Part shown: positions 35,831 through 50,520 of the stretch, piece after piece | Numbering within the stretch: position 1 is the stretch's first letter | Layout of the letters: the number at the start of each line of letters is the position of its first letter | Source of the DNA: Anthonomus grandis grandis | Lineage: Eukaryota; Arthropoda; Insecta; Coleoptera; Curculionidae | Direction: 5' to 3' | Length of the DNA: 64,000 bases | Assembly: GCF_022605725.1 (NCBI RefSeq) | Contig: NC_065552.1 | Span: forward strand, 18,122,785 to 18,186,784 | Translations under genes and position numbers: made by a program | Notes under the pieces: generated by a model | Told to the model about the DNA's origin: nothing | Database searches by the model: none | The model's input: the letters and a program-made list of their open reading frames with translations, nothing else

Positions 35831-38199
35831 GTGAGATATGACTTTTTTCTTTTAACACAATACATCAAAATATTTTTAAAAATCATTTAGGGTTAATCAA
35901 ATTATATCTAAAAATAATTTAAAATTAAATCGGAACAATCGTTAACGCTATTAGTTATTATATTTTCTTAATTCTGGTTGTGTTCAGACCGTAAAAAATA
36001 TCATTTGGCTATAGGGTTAATCAAATTATATATAAAAATTCAATTAAAATTAAAACAGAACAGTCTTTAACGCCATCAGTTATTATATTTTCTTAATTTT
36101 GTTTGTGTTCAAACCGTAAAAAACATCATTTGGCTATCTTGTATATGGGAAATAGTAAATTTAAATTCTATTCGTATAATAGATAACAGTAATAGAGTGA
36201 GATATAATTATTTAAAAAAAAAACAATTCATAGGAAAAATTTTAAAAATAATTTACAGTACATCAAATGAACTTCAAAAATTAAATTGGAATCAAATCGG
36301 ACAATGCAATAATGATTAATTGTTCTATTTTCTTAACCGTGGTTATGTCCAAAACTTAAAAAGGATCATTTGAGTCATCTTGTATAACCTAAATATTAAT
36401 TTTAAAATAAATTTGAATAATAGATAACCGTAATTGAGTGAGATATGACTATTTTTTTAAAACATAATACATAAAATTATTTTAAAAAATTATTTAGGGT
36501 TAATCAAATTATATCTAAAAATTGAATTAAAATTAAATCGGAACAATCGCCAACCCTATTAGTTATTACATTTTCTTAACTCTGATTGTGTTCAAACCGC
36601 AAAAAACATCATTTAGCTATCTTGTATATGCGAAATAGTAAATTTAAATTATATTCGAATAATAGATATCAGTAATAGAGTGAGATATAATTATTTTTTT
36701 AAAAAACAATTCATAAGAAAAATTTAAAAAATAATTTAGTCCATCAAATGAACTTCAAAAATGAAATTGGAATCAAATCGGACAATGCTATAATGATTAA
36801 TGGTTCTATTTTCTTAACCTTGGTTATGTCCAAAACTTAAAAAGGATCATTTGAGTCATCTTGTATAACCTAAATATTAATTTTAAAATAAATTTGAATA
36901 ATAGATAACCGTAATTGAGTGAGATATGACTATTTTTTTAAAACATAATACATAAAATTATTTAAAAAAATTATTTAGGGTTAATCAAATTATATCTAAA
37001 AATTGAATTAAAATTAAATCGGAACAATCGCCAACCCTATTAGTTATTACATTTTCTTAACTCTGGTTGTGTTCAAACCGCAAAAAACATCATTTGGCTA
37101 TCTTGTATATGCGAAATAGTAAATTTAAATTATATTCGAATAATAGATATCAGTAATAGAGTGAGATATAATTATTTTTTTAAAAAACAATTCATAAGAA
37201 AAATTTTAAAAATAATTTAGTCCATCAAATGAACTTTAAAGATGAAATTGGAATCAAATCGGACAATGCTATAATGATTAATTGTTCTATTTTCTTAACC
37301 CTGGTTATGTCCAAAACTTAAAAAGGATCATTTGAGTCATCTTGTATAACCTAAATATTAATTTTAAAATAAATTTGAATAATAGATAACCGTAATTGAG
37401 CGAGATATGACTATTTTTTTAAAACATAATACATAAAATTATTTAAAAAAATTATTTAGGGTTAATTAAATTATATCTAAAAATTGAATTAAAATTAAAT
37501 CGGAACAATCGCCAACCCTATTAGTTATTACATTTTCTTAACTCTGGTTGTGTTCAAACCGCAAAAAACATCATTTGGCTATCTTGTATATGCGACATAG
37601 TAAATTTAAATTATATTCGAATAATAGATATCAGTAATAGAGTGAGATATAATTTTTTTTTTTTAAAACCATTCATAAGAAAAATTTTAAAAATAATTTA
37701 GTCCATCAAATGAACTTCAAAGATGAGATTGGAATCAAATCGGACAATGCTATAGTGATTAATTGTTCTATTTTCTTAACCCTGGTTATGTCCAAAACTT
37801 AAAAAGGATCATTTGAGTCATCTTGTATAACCTAAGTCTTAATTTTAAAATAAATTTGATTAATAGATAACCTTAATTGAGTGAGATATGACTATTTTTT
37901 TTAAACACAATATATCAAAATATTTTTAAAAATCATTTAGGGCAAATCAAATTATATATAAAAAATTGAATTAAAATTAAATCGGAACAATCGCCAACCC
38001 TATTAGTTATTACATTTTCTCAACTCTGGTTGTGTTCAAACCGCAAAAACCATCATTTGGCTATCTTGTATATGCGAAATAGTAAATTTAAAATATATCC
38101 GAATAATAGATATCAGTAATAGAGTGAGATCTAATTATTTTTTTAAAAAACAATTCTTAAGAAAAATTTTAAAAATAATTTAGTCCATCAAATGAACTT

Positions 38200-41100
38200 C
38201 AAAGATGAAATTGGAATCAAATCGGTACAATGAATAATTGTTCTATTTTCTTAACCCTGGTTATGTCCAAAACTTAAAAAAGATCATTTGGGTCATCTTG
38301 TATAACCTAAATATTAATTTTAAAATAAATTTGAATAATAGATAACCGTAATTGAGTGAGATATGACTATTTTTTTTAAACACAATATATCAAAATATTT
38401 TTAAAAATCATTTAGGGTTAACGAAATTATATCTAAAAATTAAATTAAAATTAAATCGGAACAATCGCCAACGCTATTAGTTATTACATTTTCTTAACTC
38501 TGGTTGTGTTCAAACCGTAAAAAACATCATTTGACTATCTTGTATATGCAAAATAGTAAATTTAAATTATATTCGAATAATAGATAACAGTAATATAGTG
38601 AGATATAATTATTTTTTTTAAAAACAATTCATAAGAAAAATTTTAAATATAATTTACAGTACATCAAATGAACTTTAAAAATTAAATTGGAAACAAATCG
38701 GATAATGCAATAATTTACAGGAAAAATTTACAGTACATCAAATAAACTTCAAAAATTAAATTGGAATCAAATCGGACAATGCAATAATGATTAATTGTTC
38801 TATTTTCTTAACCGTGGTTATGTCCAAAACTTAAAAAGGATCATTTGAGTCATCTTGCATAACCTAAATATTAATTTTAAGAAAATTTGAATAATAGATA
38901 ACCGTAATTGAGTGAGATATGACTATTTTTTTTAAACACAATACAACAAAATATTTTTAAAAATCATTTAGGGTTAATCAAATTATATAAAAAAATTAAA
39001 TTAAAATTAAAACGGAACAGTCTTTAACGCCATCAGTTATTATATTTTCTTAATTCTGGTTGTGTTCAAACCGTAAAAAACATCATTTGGCTATCTTGTA
39101 TATGCGAAATAATAAATGTAAATTATATTCGAATAATAAAAAACAGTAATAGAGTGAGATATAATTATTTTTTTAAAAAACAATTCATAAGAAAAATTTT
39201 AAAAATAATTTACAGTTCATCAAATGAACTTCAAAGATTAAATTGAAATCAAATCGGACAATGCTATAATGATTACTTGTTCTATTTTCTTAACCCTGGT
39301 TATGTCCAAACTTAAAAAGGATCATTTGAGTCATTTTGTGTAACCTAAATATTAATTTTAAAATAAATTTGAATAATAGATAACCGTAATTGAGTGAGAT
39401 ATGACTATTTTTTTAAAACATAATACATAAAACTATTTTAAAAAATTATTTAGGGTTAATCAAATTATATCTAAAAATTAAATTAAAATTAAGTCAGAAC
39501 AATCGCCAACCCTATTAGTTATTACATTTTCTTAACTCTGGTTGTGTTCAAACCGCAAAAAACATCATTTGGCTATCTTGTATATGCGAAATAGTAAATT
39601 TAAATTATATTCGAATAATAGATATCAGTAATAGAGTGAGATATAATTATTTTTTTAAAAAACAATTCATAAGAAAAATTTTAAAAATAATTTAGTCCAT
39701 CAAATGAACTTCAAAAATTAATTTGGAATCAAATCGAACAATGCTGTAATAATAAATTGTTCTATTTGCTTAACCGTTGTTATGTCCAAAACTTAAAAAA
39801 GATCATTTGGGTCATCTTGTATAACCTAAATATTAATTTTAAAATAAATTTGAATAATAGATAACCGTAATTGAGTGAGATATGACTTTTTTTTTTAAAC
39901 ACAATATATCAAAATATTTTTAAAAATCATTTAGGGTTAACGAAATTATATCTAAAAATTAAATTAAAATTAAATCGGAACAATCGCCAACGCTATTAGT
40001 TATTACATTTTCTCAACTCTGGTTGTGTTCAAACCGCAAAAACCATCATTTGGCTATCTTGTATATGCGAAATAGTAAATTTAAAATATATCCGAATAAT
40101 AGATATCAGTAATAGAGTGAGATCTAATTATTTTTTTAAAAAACAATTCTTAAGAAAAATTTTAAAAATAATTTAGTCCATCAAATGAACTTCAAAGATG
40201 AAATTGGAATCAAATCGGTACAATGAATAATTGTTCTATTTTCTTAACCCTGGTTATGTCCAAAACTTAAAAAAGATCATTTGGGTCATCTTGTATAACC
40301 TAAATATTAATTTTAAAATAAATTTGAATAATAGATAACCGTAATTGAGTGAGATATGACTTTTTTTTTTTAAACACAATATATCAAAATATTTTTGAAA
40401 ATCATTTAGGGTTAATGAAATTATATCTAAAAATTAAATTAAAATTAAATCGGAACAATCGCCAACGCTATTAGTTATTACATTTTCTTAACTCTGGTTG
40501 TGTTCAAACCGTAAAAAACATCATTTGGCTACCTCGTATATGCGAAATAGTAAATTTAAATTATATTCGAATAATAGATAACAATAATAGTGTGAAATAT
40601 GATTATTTTTTTTAAAAACAATACATCAGAAAAATTTTAAAAATAATTTACAGTATATTAAATGAACATAAAAAATTAAGTTGGAGTCAAATCGGACAAT
40701 GCTATTATGATTAATTGTTCTACTTTCTTAACCCTGGTTATGTCCAAAACTTAAAAAGGATCATTTGGGTGATCTTGTATAACCTAAATATGAATTTTAA
40801 AATAAATTTGAATAATAGATAACCGTAATTGCGTGAGATATGACTATTTTTTTTAAACACAATCCATCAAAATATTTTTAAAAATCATTTAGGGTTAATC
40901 AAATTATATCTAAAAATTAAATCGAAACAATCGTTAACGCTATTAGTTATTACATTTTCTTAACTCTGGTTGTGTTCAAACCGTAAAAAACATCATTTGG
41001 CTATCTCGTATATGCGAAATAGTAAACATAAATTATATTCGAATAATAGATAACAGTAATAGTGTGAAATATGATTATTTTTTTTAAAAACAATACATCA

Positions 41101-41400
41101 GAAAAATTTTAAAAATAACTTACAGTATATTAAATGAACATCAAAAATTAAATTGGAGTCAAATCGGACAATGCTATAATGATTAATTGTTCTATTTTCT
41201 TAACCCTGGTTATGTCCAAAACTTAAAAAGGATCATTTGGGTAATCTTGTATTACCCAAATATTAATTTTGAAATAAATTTGAATAAAAGATAACCATAA
41301 TAGGGTGAGATATGACTATTTTTTTTAAACACAATCCATCAAAATATTCTTAAAAATCATTTAGGGTTAATCAAATTATATCTAAAAATTAAATCGGAAC
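38200..41400. repeat. Satellite block with empty Gypsy site, copy 1
   Basis: This block recurs at 47.8-50.5 kb, with offset about 9,605 bp before 39.88 kb and about 9,131 bp after 40.36 kb, so the second copy lacks one 480-bp dimer. It contains the marker CAATAATTTACAGGAAAAATTTACAG-like junction near 38.7 kb and CTTGCATAACC near 38.85 kb. The sequence at 38,641-38,660 is the uninterrupted version of the retrotransposon target. Confidence 0.75.
41235..41261. other. Perfect dyad in B-type monomer
   Basis: ATTTGGGTAAT and ATTACCCAAAT are perfect 11-bp inverted arms around CTTGT. Identical perfect versions lie at 44,574-44,600 and 50,368-50,394. The common B variant (GGGTCAT..ATTACCC) has one mismatch and the older one (GGGTCAT..ATAACCT) has two. 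It sits next to the CATTTGG block, close to where A monomers carry their own, different dyad. Confidence 0.65.
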
Positions 41401-42149
41401 AATCGCCAACGCTATTATTTATTATATTTTCTTAACTCTGGTTGTGTTCAAACCGTAAAAAACATCATTTGGCTATCTCGTATATGCGAAATAGTAAATG
41501 TAAATTATATTCGAATAATAGATAACAGTAATAGTGTGAAATATGATTATTTTTTTTTTAAAAACAATACATCAGAAAAATTTTTAAAATAATTTACAGT
41601 ACATCAAATGAACATCAAAAATTAAATCGAAGTCAAATTGGACAATGCTATAATGATTAATTGTTCTATTTTCTTAACCCTGGTTATGTCCAAAACTTAA
41701 AAAGGATCATTTGGGTCATCTTGTATTACCCAAATATTAATTTTGAAATAAATTTGAATAAAAGATAACCATAATAGAGTGAGATATGACTATTTTTTTT
41801 AAACACAATCCATCAAAATATTTTTAAAAATCATTTAGGATTAATCAAATTATATCTAAAAATTAAATCGGAACAATCGCCAACGCTATTAGTTATTACA
41901 TTTTCTTAACTCTGGTTGTGTTCAAACCGTAAAAAACATCATTTGGCTACCTCGTATATGCGAAATAGTAAATTTAAATTATATTCGAATAATAGATACC
42001 AATAATAGTGTGAAATATGATTATTTTTTTTAAAAACAATACATCAGAAAAATTTTAAAAATATTTTACAGTATATCAAATAAACATGAAAAATTAAATT
42101 GGAGTCAAATCGGACAATGCTATAATGATTAATTGTTTTATTTTCTTAA

Positions 42150-44220
42150 CCCTGGTTATGTCCAAAACTTAAAATGGATCATTTGGGTCATCTTGTATAA
42201 CCTAAATATTCATTGTAAAATAAATTTGAATAATAGATAACCGTAATTGAGTGAGATATGACTATTTTTTTAAAACAATCCATAAAACTATTTATAAAAA
42301 TCATTTAGTTTTAATCAAATTATATTTAAAAATTGAATTAAAATTAAATCGGAACAATCGCCAACGCTATTAGTTATTATATTTTCTTAACTTTGGTTGT
42401 GTCCAAAACTTAAAAAATATCATTTGGGTGATCTTGTATAACCTAAATATGAATTTTAAAATAAATTTGAATAATAGATAAGCGTAATTGGGTGAGATAT
42501 GACTATTTTTTTTAAACACAATCCATTAAAATATTTTTAAAAATCATTTAGGGTTAATCAAATTATATCTAAAAATTGAATTAAAATTAAATCGGAACAG
42601 TCGCCAACGCTATTAGTTATTACATTTTCTTAACTCTGGTTGTGTTCAAACCGTAAAAAACATCATTTGGCTACCTCGTATATGCGAAATAGTAAATTTA
42701 AATTATATTCGAATAATAGATAACGATAATAGTGTGAAATATGATTATTTTTTTTAAAAACAATACATCAGAAAAATTTTAAAAATAATTTACAGTATAT
42801 TAAATGAACATAAAAAATTAAATTGGAGTCAAATCGGACAATGCTATAATGATTAATTGTTCTACTTTCTTAACCCTGGTTATGTCCAAAACTTAAAATG
42901 GATCATTTGGGTCATCTTGTATAACCCAAATATTCATTGTAAAATAAATTTGAATAATAGATAACCGTAATTGAGTGAGATATGACTATTTTTTTAAAAC
43001 AATCCATAAAACTATTTATAAAAATCATTTAGGTTTAATCAAATTATATTTAAAAATTGAATTAAAATTAAATCGGAACAATCGCCAACGCTATTAGTTA
43101 TTATATTTTCTTAACTTTGGTTGTGTCCAAAACTTAAAAAATATCATTTGGGTGATCTTGTATAACCTAAATATGAATTTTAAAATAAATTTGAATAATA
43201 GATAAGCGTAATTGGGTGAGATATGACTATTTTTTTTAAACACAATCCATTAAAATATTTTTAAAAATCATTTAGGGTTAATCAAATTATATCTAAAAAT
43301 TAAATCGAAACAATCGTTAACGCTATTAGTTATTACATTTTCTTAACTCTGGTTGTGTTCAAACCGTAAAAAACATCATTTAGCTACCTCGTATATGCGA
43401 AATAGTAAATTTAAATTATATTCGAATAATAGATAACAATAATAGTGTGAAATATGATTATTTTTTTTAAAAACAATACATCAGAAAAATTTTAAAAATA
43501 ATTTACAGTATATCAAATAAACATGAAAAATTAAATTGGAGTCAAATCGGACAATGCTATAATGATTAATTGTTTTATTTTCTTAACCCTGGTTATGTCC
43601 AAAACTTAAAATGGATCATTTGGGTCATCTTGTATAACCTAAATATTCATTGTAAAATAAATTTGAATAATAGATAACCGTAATTGAGTGAGATATGACT
43701 ATTTTTTTAAAACAATCCATAAAACTATTTATAAAAATCATTTAGGTTTAATCAAATTATATTTAAAAATTGAATTAAAATTAAATCGGAACAATCGCCA
43801 ACGCTATTAGTTATTATATTTTCTTAACTTTGGTTGTGTCCAAAACTTAAAAAATATCATTTGGGTGATCTTGTATAACCTAAATATGAATTTTAAAATA
43901 AATTTAAATAATAGATAAGCGTAATTGGGTGAGATATGACTATTTTTTTTAAACACAATCCATTAAAATATTTTTAAAAATCATTTAGGGTTAATCAAAT
44001 TATATCTAAAAATTGAATTAAAATTAAATCGGAACAATCGCCAACGCTATTAGTTATTATATTTTCTTAACTTTGGTTGTGTCCAAAACTTAAAAAATAT
44101 CATTTGGGTGATCTTGTATAACCTAAATATGAATTTTAAAATAAATTTAAATAATAGATAAACGTAATTGGGTGAGATATGACTATTTTTTTTAAACACA
44201 ATCCATCAAAATATTTTTAA
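42150..44220. repeat. Local tandem repeat of about 720 bp with chimeric monomers
   Basis: The marker AAAACAATCCATAAAAC occurs at 42,272, 42,996 and 43,709, spacing 724 and 713 bp, about three monomers. Each unit contains a chimeric monomer that begins as A (TTCTTAACTTTGGTTGTGT) and ends as B (CCAAAACTTAAAAAATATC, GGGTGATCTTG). The chimera is repeated again near 44,102, one monomer after the copy at 43,858. This is recent local amplification. Confidence 0.75.
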
Positions 44221-47200
44221 AAATCATTTAGGGTTAATCAAATTATATCTAAAAATTAAATCGAAACAATCGTTAACGCTATTAGTTATTACATTTTCTT
44301 AACTCTGGTTGTGTTCAAACCGTAAAAAACATCATTTGGCTATCTCGTATATGCGAAATAGTAAACATAAATTATATTCGAATAATAGATAACAGTAATA
44401 GTGTGAAATATGATTATTTTTTTTAAAAACAATACATCAGAAAAATTTTAAAAATAATTTACAGTATATTAAATGAACATCAAAAATTAAATTGGAGTCA
44501 AATCGGACAATGCTATAATGATTAATTGTTCTATTTTCTTAACCCTGTTTATGTCCAAAACTTAAAAAAGAACATTTGGGTAATCTTGTATTACCCAAAT
44601 ATTAATTTTGAAATAAATTTGAATAAAAGATAACCATAGTAGGGTGAGATATGACTATTTTTTTTAAACACAATCCATCAAAATATTCTTAAAAATCATT
44701 TAGGGTTAATCAAATTATATCTAAAAATTAAATCGGAACAATCGCCAACGCTATTATTTATTATATTTTCTTAACTCTGGTTGTGTTCAAACCGTAAAAA
44801 ACATCATTTGGCTATCGCGTATATGCGAAATAGTATATGTAAATTATATTCGAATAATAGATAACAGTAATAGTGTGAAATATGATTATTTTTTTTAAAA
44901 AGAATACATCAGAAAAATTTTAAAAATAATTTACAGTACATCAAATTAACATCAAAAATTAAATCGAAGTCAAATTGGACAATGCTATAATGATTAATTG
45001 TTCTATTTTCTTAACCCTGGTTATGTCCAAAACTTAAAAAGGATCATTTGGGTCATCTTGTATTACCCAAATATTAATTTTGAAATAAATTTGAATAAAA
45101 GATAACAATAATAGAGTGAGATATGAATATTTTTTTTAAACACAATCCATCAAAATATTTTTAAAAATCATTTAGGGTTAATCAAATTATATCTAAAAAT
45201 TAAATCGGAACAATCGCCAACGCTATTAGTTATTATATTTTCTTAACTCTGGTTGTGTTCAAACCGTAAAAAACATCATTTGGCTATCTCGTATATGCGA
45301 AATAGTAAACATAAATTATATTCCAATAATAGATAACAGTAATAGTGTGAAATATGATTATTTTTTTTAAAAACAATACATCAGAAAAATTTTAAAAATA
45401 ATTTACAGTATATTAAATGAACATCAAAAATTAAATTGGAGTCAAATCGGACAATGCTATAATGATTAATTGTTCTATTTTCTTAACCCTGGTTATGTCC
45501 AAAACTTAAAAAGGATCATTTGGGTCATCTTGTGTAACCTAAATATGAATTTTAAAATAAATTTGAATAATAGATAACCGTAATTGGGTGAGATATGACT
45601 ATTTTTTTTAAACACAATCCATCAAAATATTTTAAAAAATTATTTAGAGTTAATCAAATTATATCTAAAAATTGATTTAAAATTAAATCGGAACAATCGC
45701 CAACCCTATTAGTTATTACATTTTCTTAACTCTGGTTGTGTTCAAACCGCAAAAAACATCATTTGGCTATCTCTTATATGCGAAATAGTAAACATAAATT
45801 ATATTCGAATAATAGATAACAGTAATAGTGTGAAATATGATTATTTTTTTTAAAAACAATACATCAGAAAAATTTTAAAAATAATTTACAGTATATTAAA
45901 TGAACATCAAAAATTAAATTTGAATAATAGATAACCGTAATTGGGTGAGATATGACTATTTTTTTTAAACACAATCCATCAAAATATTTTTAAAAATCAT
46001 TTAAGGTTAATCAAATTATATCTAAAAATTGAATTAAAATTAAATCGAAACAATCGTCAACGCTATTAGTTATTATATTTTCTTAACTCTGGTTGTGTTC
46101 AAACCGTAAAAAACATCATTTGGCTATGTCGTATATGCGAAATAGTAAACATAAATTATATTCGAATAATAGATAACAGTAATAGTGTGAAATATGATTA
46201 TTTTTTTTAAAAACAATACATCAAAAAAATTTTAAAAATAATTTACAGTATATTAAATGAACATCAAAAATTAAATTGGAGTCAAATTGGACAATGCTAT
46301 AATGATTAATTGTTCTATTTTCTTAACCCTGGTTATGTCCAAAACTTAAAAAGGATCATTTGGGTCATCTTGTATAACCTAAATATGAATTTTAAAATAA
46401 ATTTGAATAATAGATAACCGTAATTGGGTGAGATATGACTATTTTTTTTAAACACAATCCATCAAAATATTTTTAAAAATCATTTAGGGTTAATCAAATT
46501 ATATCTAAAAATTGAATTAAAATTAAATCGGAACAATCGCCAACGCTATTAGTTATTATATTTTCTTAACTCTGGTTGTGTTCAAACCGTAAAAAACATC
46601 ATTTGGCTATCTCGTATATGCGAAATAGTAAATGTAAATTATATTCGAATAATAGATAACAGTAATAGTGTGAAATATGATTATTTTTTTTTAAAAACAA
46701 TACATCAGAAAAATTTTAAAAATAATTTACAGTACATCAAATGAACATCAAAAATTAAATCGAAGTCAAATTGGACAATGCTATAATGATTAATTGTTCT
46801 ATTTTCTTAACCCTGGTTATGTCCAAAACCTAAAAAGGATCATTTGGGTCATCTTGTATTACCCAAATATTAATTTTGAAATAAATTTGAATAAAAGATA
46901 ACCATAATAGAGTGAGATATGACTATTTTTTTTAAAAACAATACATCAGAAAAATTTTAAAAATAATTTACAGTATATTAAATGAACATCAAAAATTAAA
47001 TTGGAGTCAAATCGGACAATGCTATAATGATTAATTGTTCTATTTTCTTAACCCTGGTTATGTCCAAAACTTAAAAAGGATCATTTGGGTCATCTTGTGT
47101 AACCTAAATATGAATTTTAAAATAAATTTGAATAATAGATAACCGTAATTGGGTGAGATATGACTATTTTTTTTAAACACAATCCATCAAAATATTTTAA

Positions 47201-47799
47201 AAAATTATTTAGAGTTAATCAAATTATATCTAAAAATTGATTTAAAATTAAATCGGAACAATCGCCAACCCTATTAGTTATTACATTTTCTTAACTCTGG
47301 TTGTGTTCAAACCGCAAAAAACATCATTTGGCTATCTCTTATATGCGAAATAGTAAACATAAATTATATTCGAATAATAGATAACAGTAATAGTGTGAAA
47401 TATGATTATTTTTTTTAAAAACAATACATCAGAAAAATTTTAAAAATAATTTACAGTATATTAAATGAACATCAAAAATTAAATTTGAATAATAGATAAC
47501 CGTAATTGGGTGAGATATGACTATTTTTTTTAAACACAATACAACAAAATATTTTGAAATTATATCTAAAAATTGAATTAAAATTAAATCGGAACAATCG
47601 CCAACCCTATTAGTTATTACATTTTCTTAACTCTGATTGTGTTCAAACCGCAAAAAACATCATTTAGCTATCTTGTATATGCGAAATAGTAAATTTAAAT
47701 TATATTCGAATAATAGATATCAGTAATAGAGTGAGATATAATTATTTTTTTAAAAAACAATTCATAAGAAAAATTTAAAAAATAATTTAGTCCATCAAA

Positions 47800-50520
47800 T
47801 GAACTTCAAAGATGAAATTGGAATCAAATCGGTACAATGAATAATTGTTCTATTTTCTTAACCCTGGTTATGTCCAAAACTTAAAAAAGATCATTTGGGT
47901 CATCTTGTATAACCTAAATATTAATTTTAAAATAAATTTGAATAATAGATAACCGTAATTGAGTGAGATATGACTATTTTTTTTAAACACAATATATCAA
48001 AATATTTTTAAAAATCATTTAGGGTTAACGAAATTATATCTAAAAATTAAATTAAAATTAAATCGGAACAATCGCCAACGCTATTAGTTATTACATTTTC
48101 TTAACTCTGGTTGTGTTCAAACCGTAAAAAACATCATTTGACTATCTTGTATATGCAAAATAGTAAATTTAAATTATATTCGAATAATAGATAACAGTAA
48201 TATAGTGAGATATAATTATTTTTTTTAAAAACAATTCATAAGAAAAATTTTAAATATAATTTACAGTACATCAAATGAACTTTAAAAATTAAATTGGAAA
48301 CAAATCGGACAATGCAATAATTTACAGGAAAAATTTACAGTACATCAAATAAACTTCAAAAATTAAATTGGAATCAAATCGGACAATGCAATAATGATTA
48401 ATTGTTCTATTTTCTTAACCGTGGTTATGTCCAAAACTTAAAAAGGATCATTTGAGTCATCTTGCATAACCTAAATATTAATTTTAAGAAAATTTGAATA
48501 ATAGATAACCGTAATTGAGTGAGATATGACTATTTTTTTTAAACACAATACAACAAAATATTTTTAAAAATCATTTAGGGTTAATCAAATTATATAAAAA
48601 AATTAAATTAAAATTAAAACGGAACAGTCTTTAACGCCATCAGTTATTATATTTTCTTAATTCTGGTTGTGTTCAAACCGTAAAAAACATCATTTGGCTA
48701 TCTTGTATATGCGAAATAATAAATGTAAATTATATTCGAATAATAAAAAACAGTAATAGAGTGAGATATAATTATTTTTTTAAAAAACAATTCATAAGAA
48801 AAATTTTAAAAATAATTTACAGTTCATCAAATGAACTTCAAAGATTAAATTGAAATCAAATCGGACAATGCTATAATGATTACTTGTTCTATTTTCTTAA
48901 CCCTGGTTATGTCCAAACTTAAAAAGGATCATTTGAGTCATTTTGTATAACCTAAATATTAATTTTAAAATAAATTTGAATAATAGATAACCGTAATTGA
49001 GTGAGATATGACTATTTTTTTAAAACATAATACATAAAACTATTTTAAAAAATTATTTAGGGTTAATCAAATTATATCTAAAAATTAAATTAAAATTAAG
49101 TCAGAACAATCGCCAACCCTATTAGTTATTACATTTTCTTAACTCTTGTTGTGTTCAAACCGCAAAAAACATCATTTGGCTATCTTGTATATGCGAAATA
49201 GTAAATTTAAATTATATTCGAATAATAGATATCAGTAATAGAGTGAGATATAATTATTTTTTTAAAAAACAATTCATAAGAAAAATTTTAAAAATAATTT
49301 AGTCCATCAAATGAACTTCAAAAATTAATTTGGAATCAAATCGAACAATGCTGTAATAATAAATTGTTCTATTTGCTTAACCGTTGTTATGTCCAAAACT
49401 TAAAAAAGATCATTTGGGTCATCTTGTATAACCTAAATATTAATTTTAAAATAAATTTGAATAATAGATAACCGTAATTGAGTGAGATATGACTTTTTTT
49501 TTTTAAACACAATATATCAAAATATTTTTGAAAATCATTTAGGGTTAATGAAATTATATCTAAAAATTAAATTAAAATTAAATCGGAACAATCGCCAACG
49601 CTATTAGTTATTACATTTTCTTAACTCTGGTTGTGTTCAAACCGTAAAAAACATCATTTGGCTACCTCGTATATGCGAAATAGTAAATTTAAATTATATT
49701 CGAATAATAGATAACAATAATAGTGTGAAATATGATTATTTTTTTTAAAAACAATACATCAGAAAAATTTTAAAAATAATTTACAGTATATTAAATGAAC
49801 ATAAAAAATTAAATTGGAGTCAAATCGGACAATGCTATAATGATTAATTGTTCTACTTTCTTAACCCTGGTTATGTCCAAAACTTAAAAAGGATCATTTG
49901 GGTGATCTTGTATAACCTAAATATGAATTTTAAAATAAATTTGAATAATAGATAACCGTAATTGCGTGAGATATGACTATTTTTTTTAAACACAATCCAT
50001 CAAAATATTTTTAAAAATCATTTAGGGTTAATCAAATTATATCTAAAAATTAAATCGAAACAATCGTTAACGCTATTAGTTATTACATTTTCTTAACTCT
50101 GGTTGTGTTCAAACCGTAAAAAACATCATTTGGCTATCTCGTATATGCGAAATAGTCAACATAAATTATATTCGAATAATAGATAACAGTAATAGTGTGA
50201 AATATGATTATTTTTTTTAAAAACAATACATCAGAAAAATTTTAAAAATAACTTACAGTATATTAAATGAACATCAAAAATTAAATTGGAGTCAAATCGG
50301 ACAATGCTATAATGATTAATTGTTCTATTTTCTTAACCCTGGTTATGTCCAAAACTTAAAAAGGATCATTTGGGTAATCTTGTATTACCCAAATATTAAT
50401 TTTGAAATAAATTTGAATAAAAGATAACCATAATAGGGTGAGATATGACTATTTTTTTTAAACACAATCCATCAAAATATTCTTAAAAATCATTTAGGGT
50501 TAATCAAATTATATCTAAAA
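47800..50520. repeat. Satellite block with empty Gypsy site, copy 2
   Basis: This is the paralog of 38.2-41.4 kb, shortened by one dimer near 49.49 kb. The uninterrupted target sequence TTTTAAATATAATTTACAG is near 48,248-48,266. It shares the same rare markers as copy 1 and as the flanks of the retrotransposon. Confidence 0.75.
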
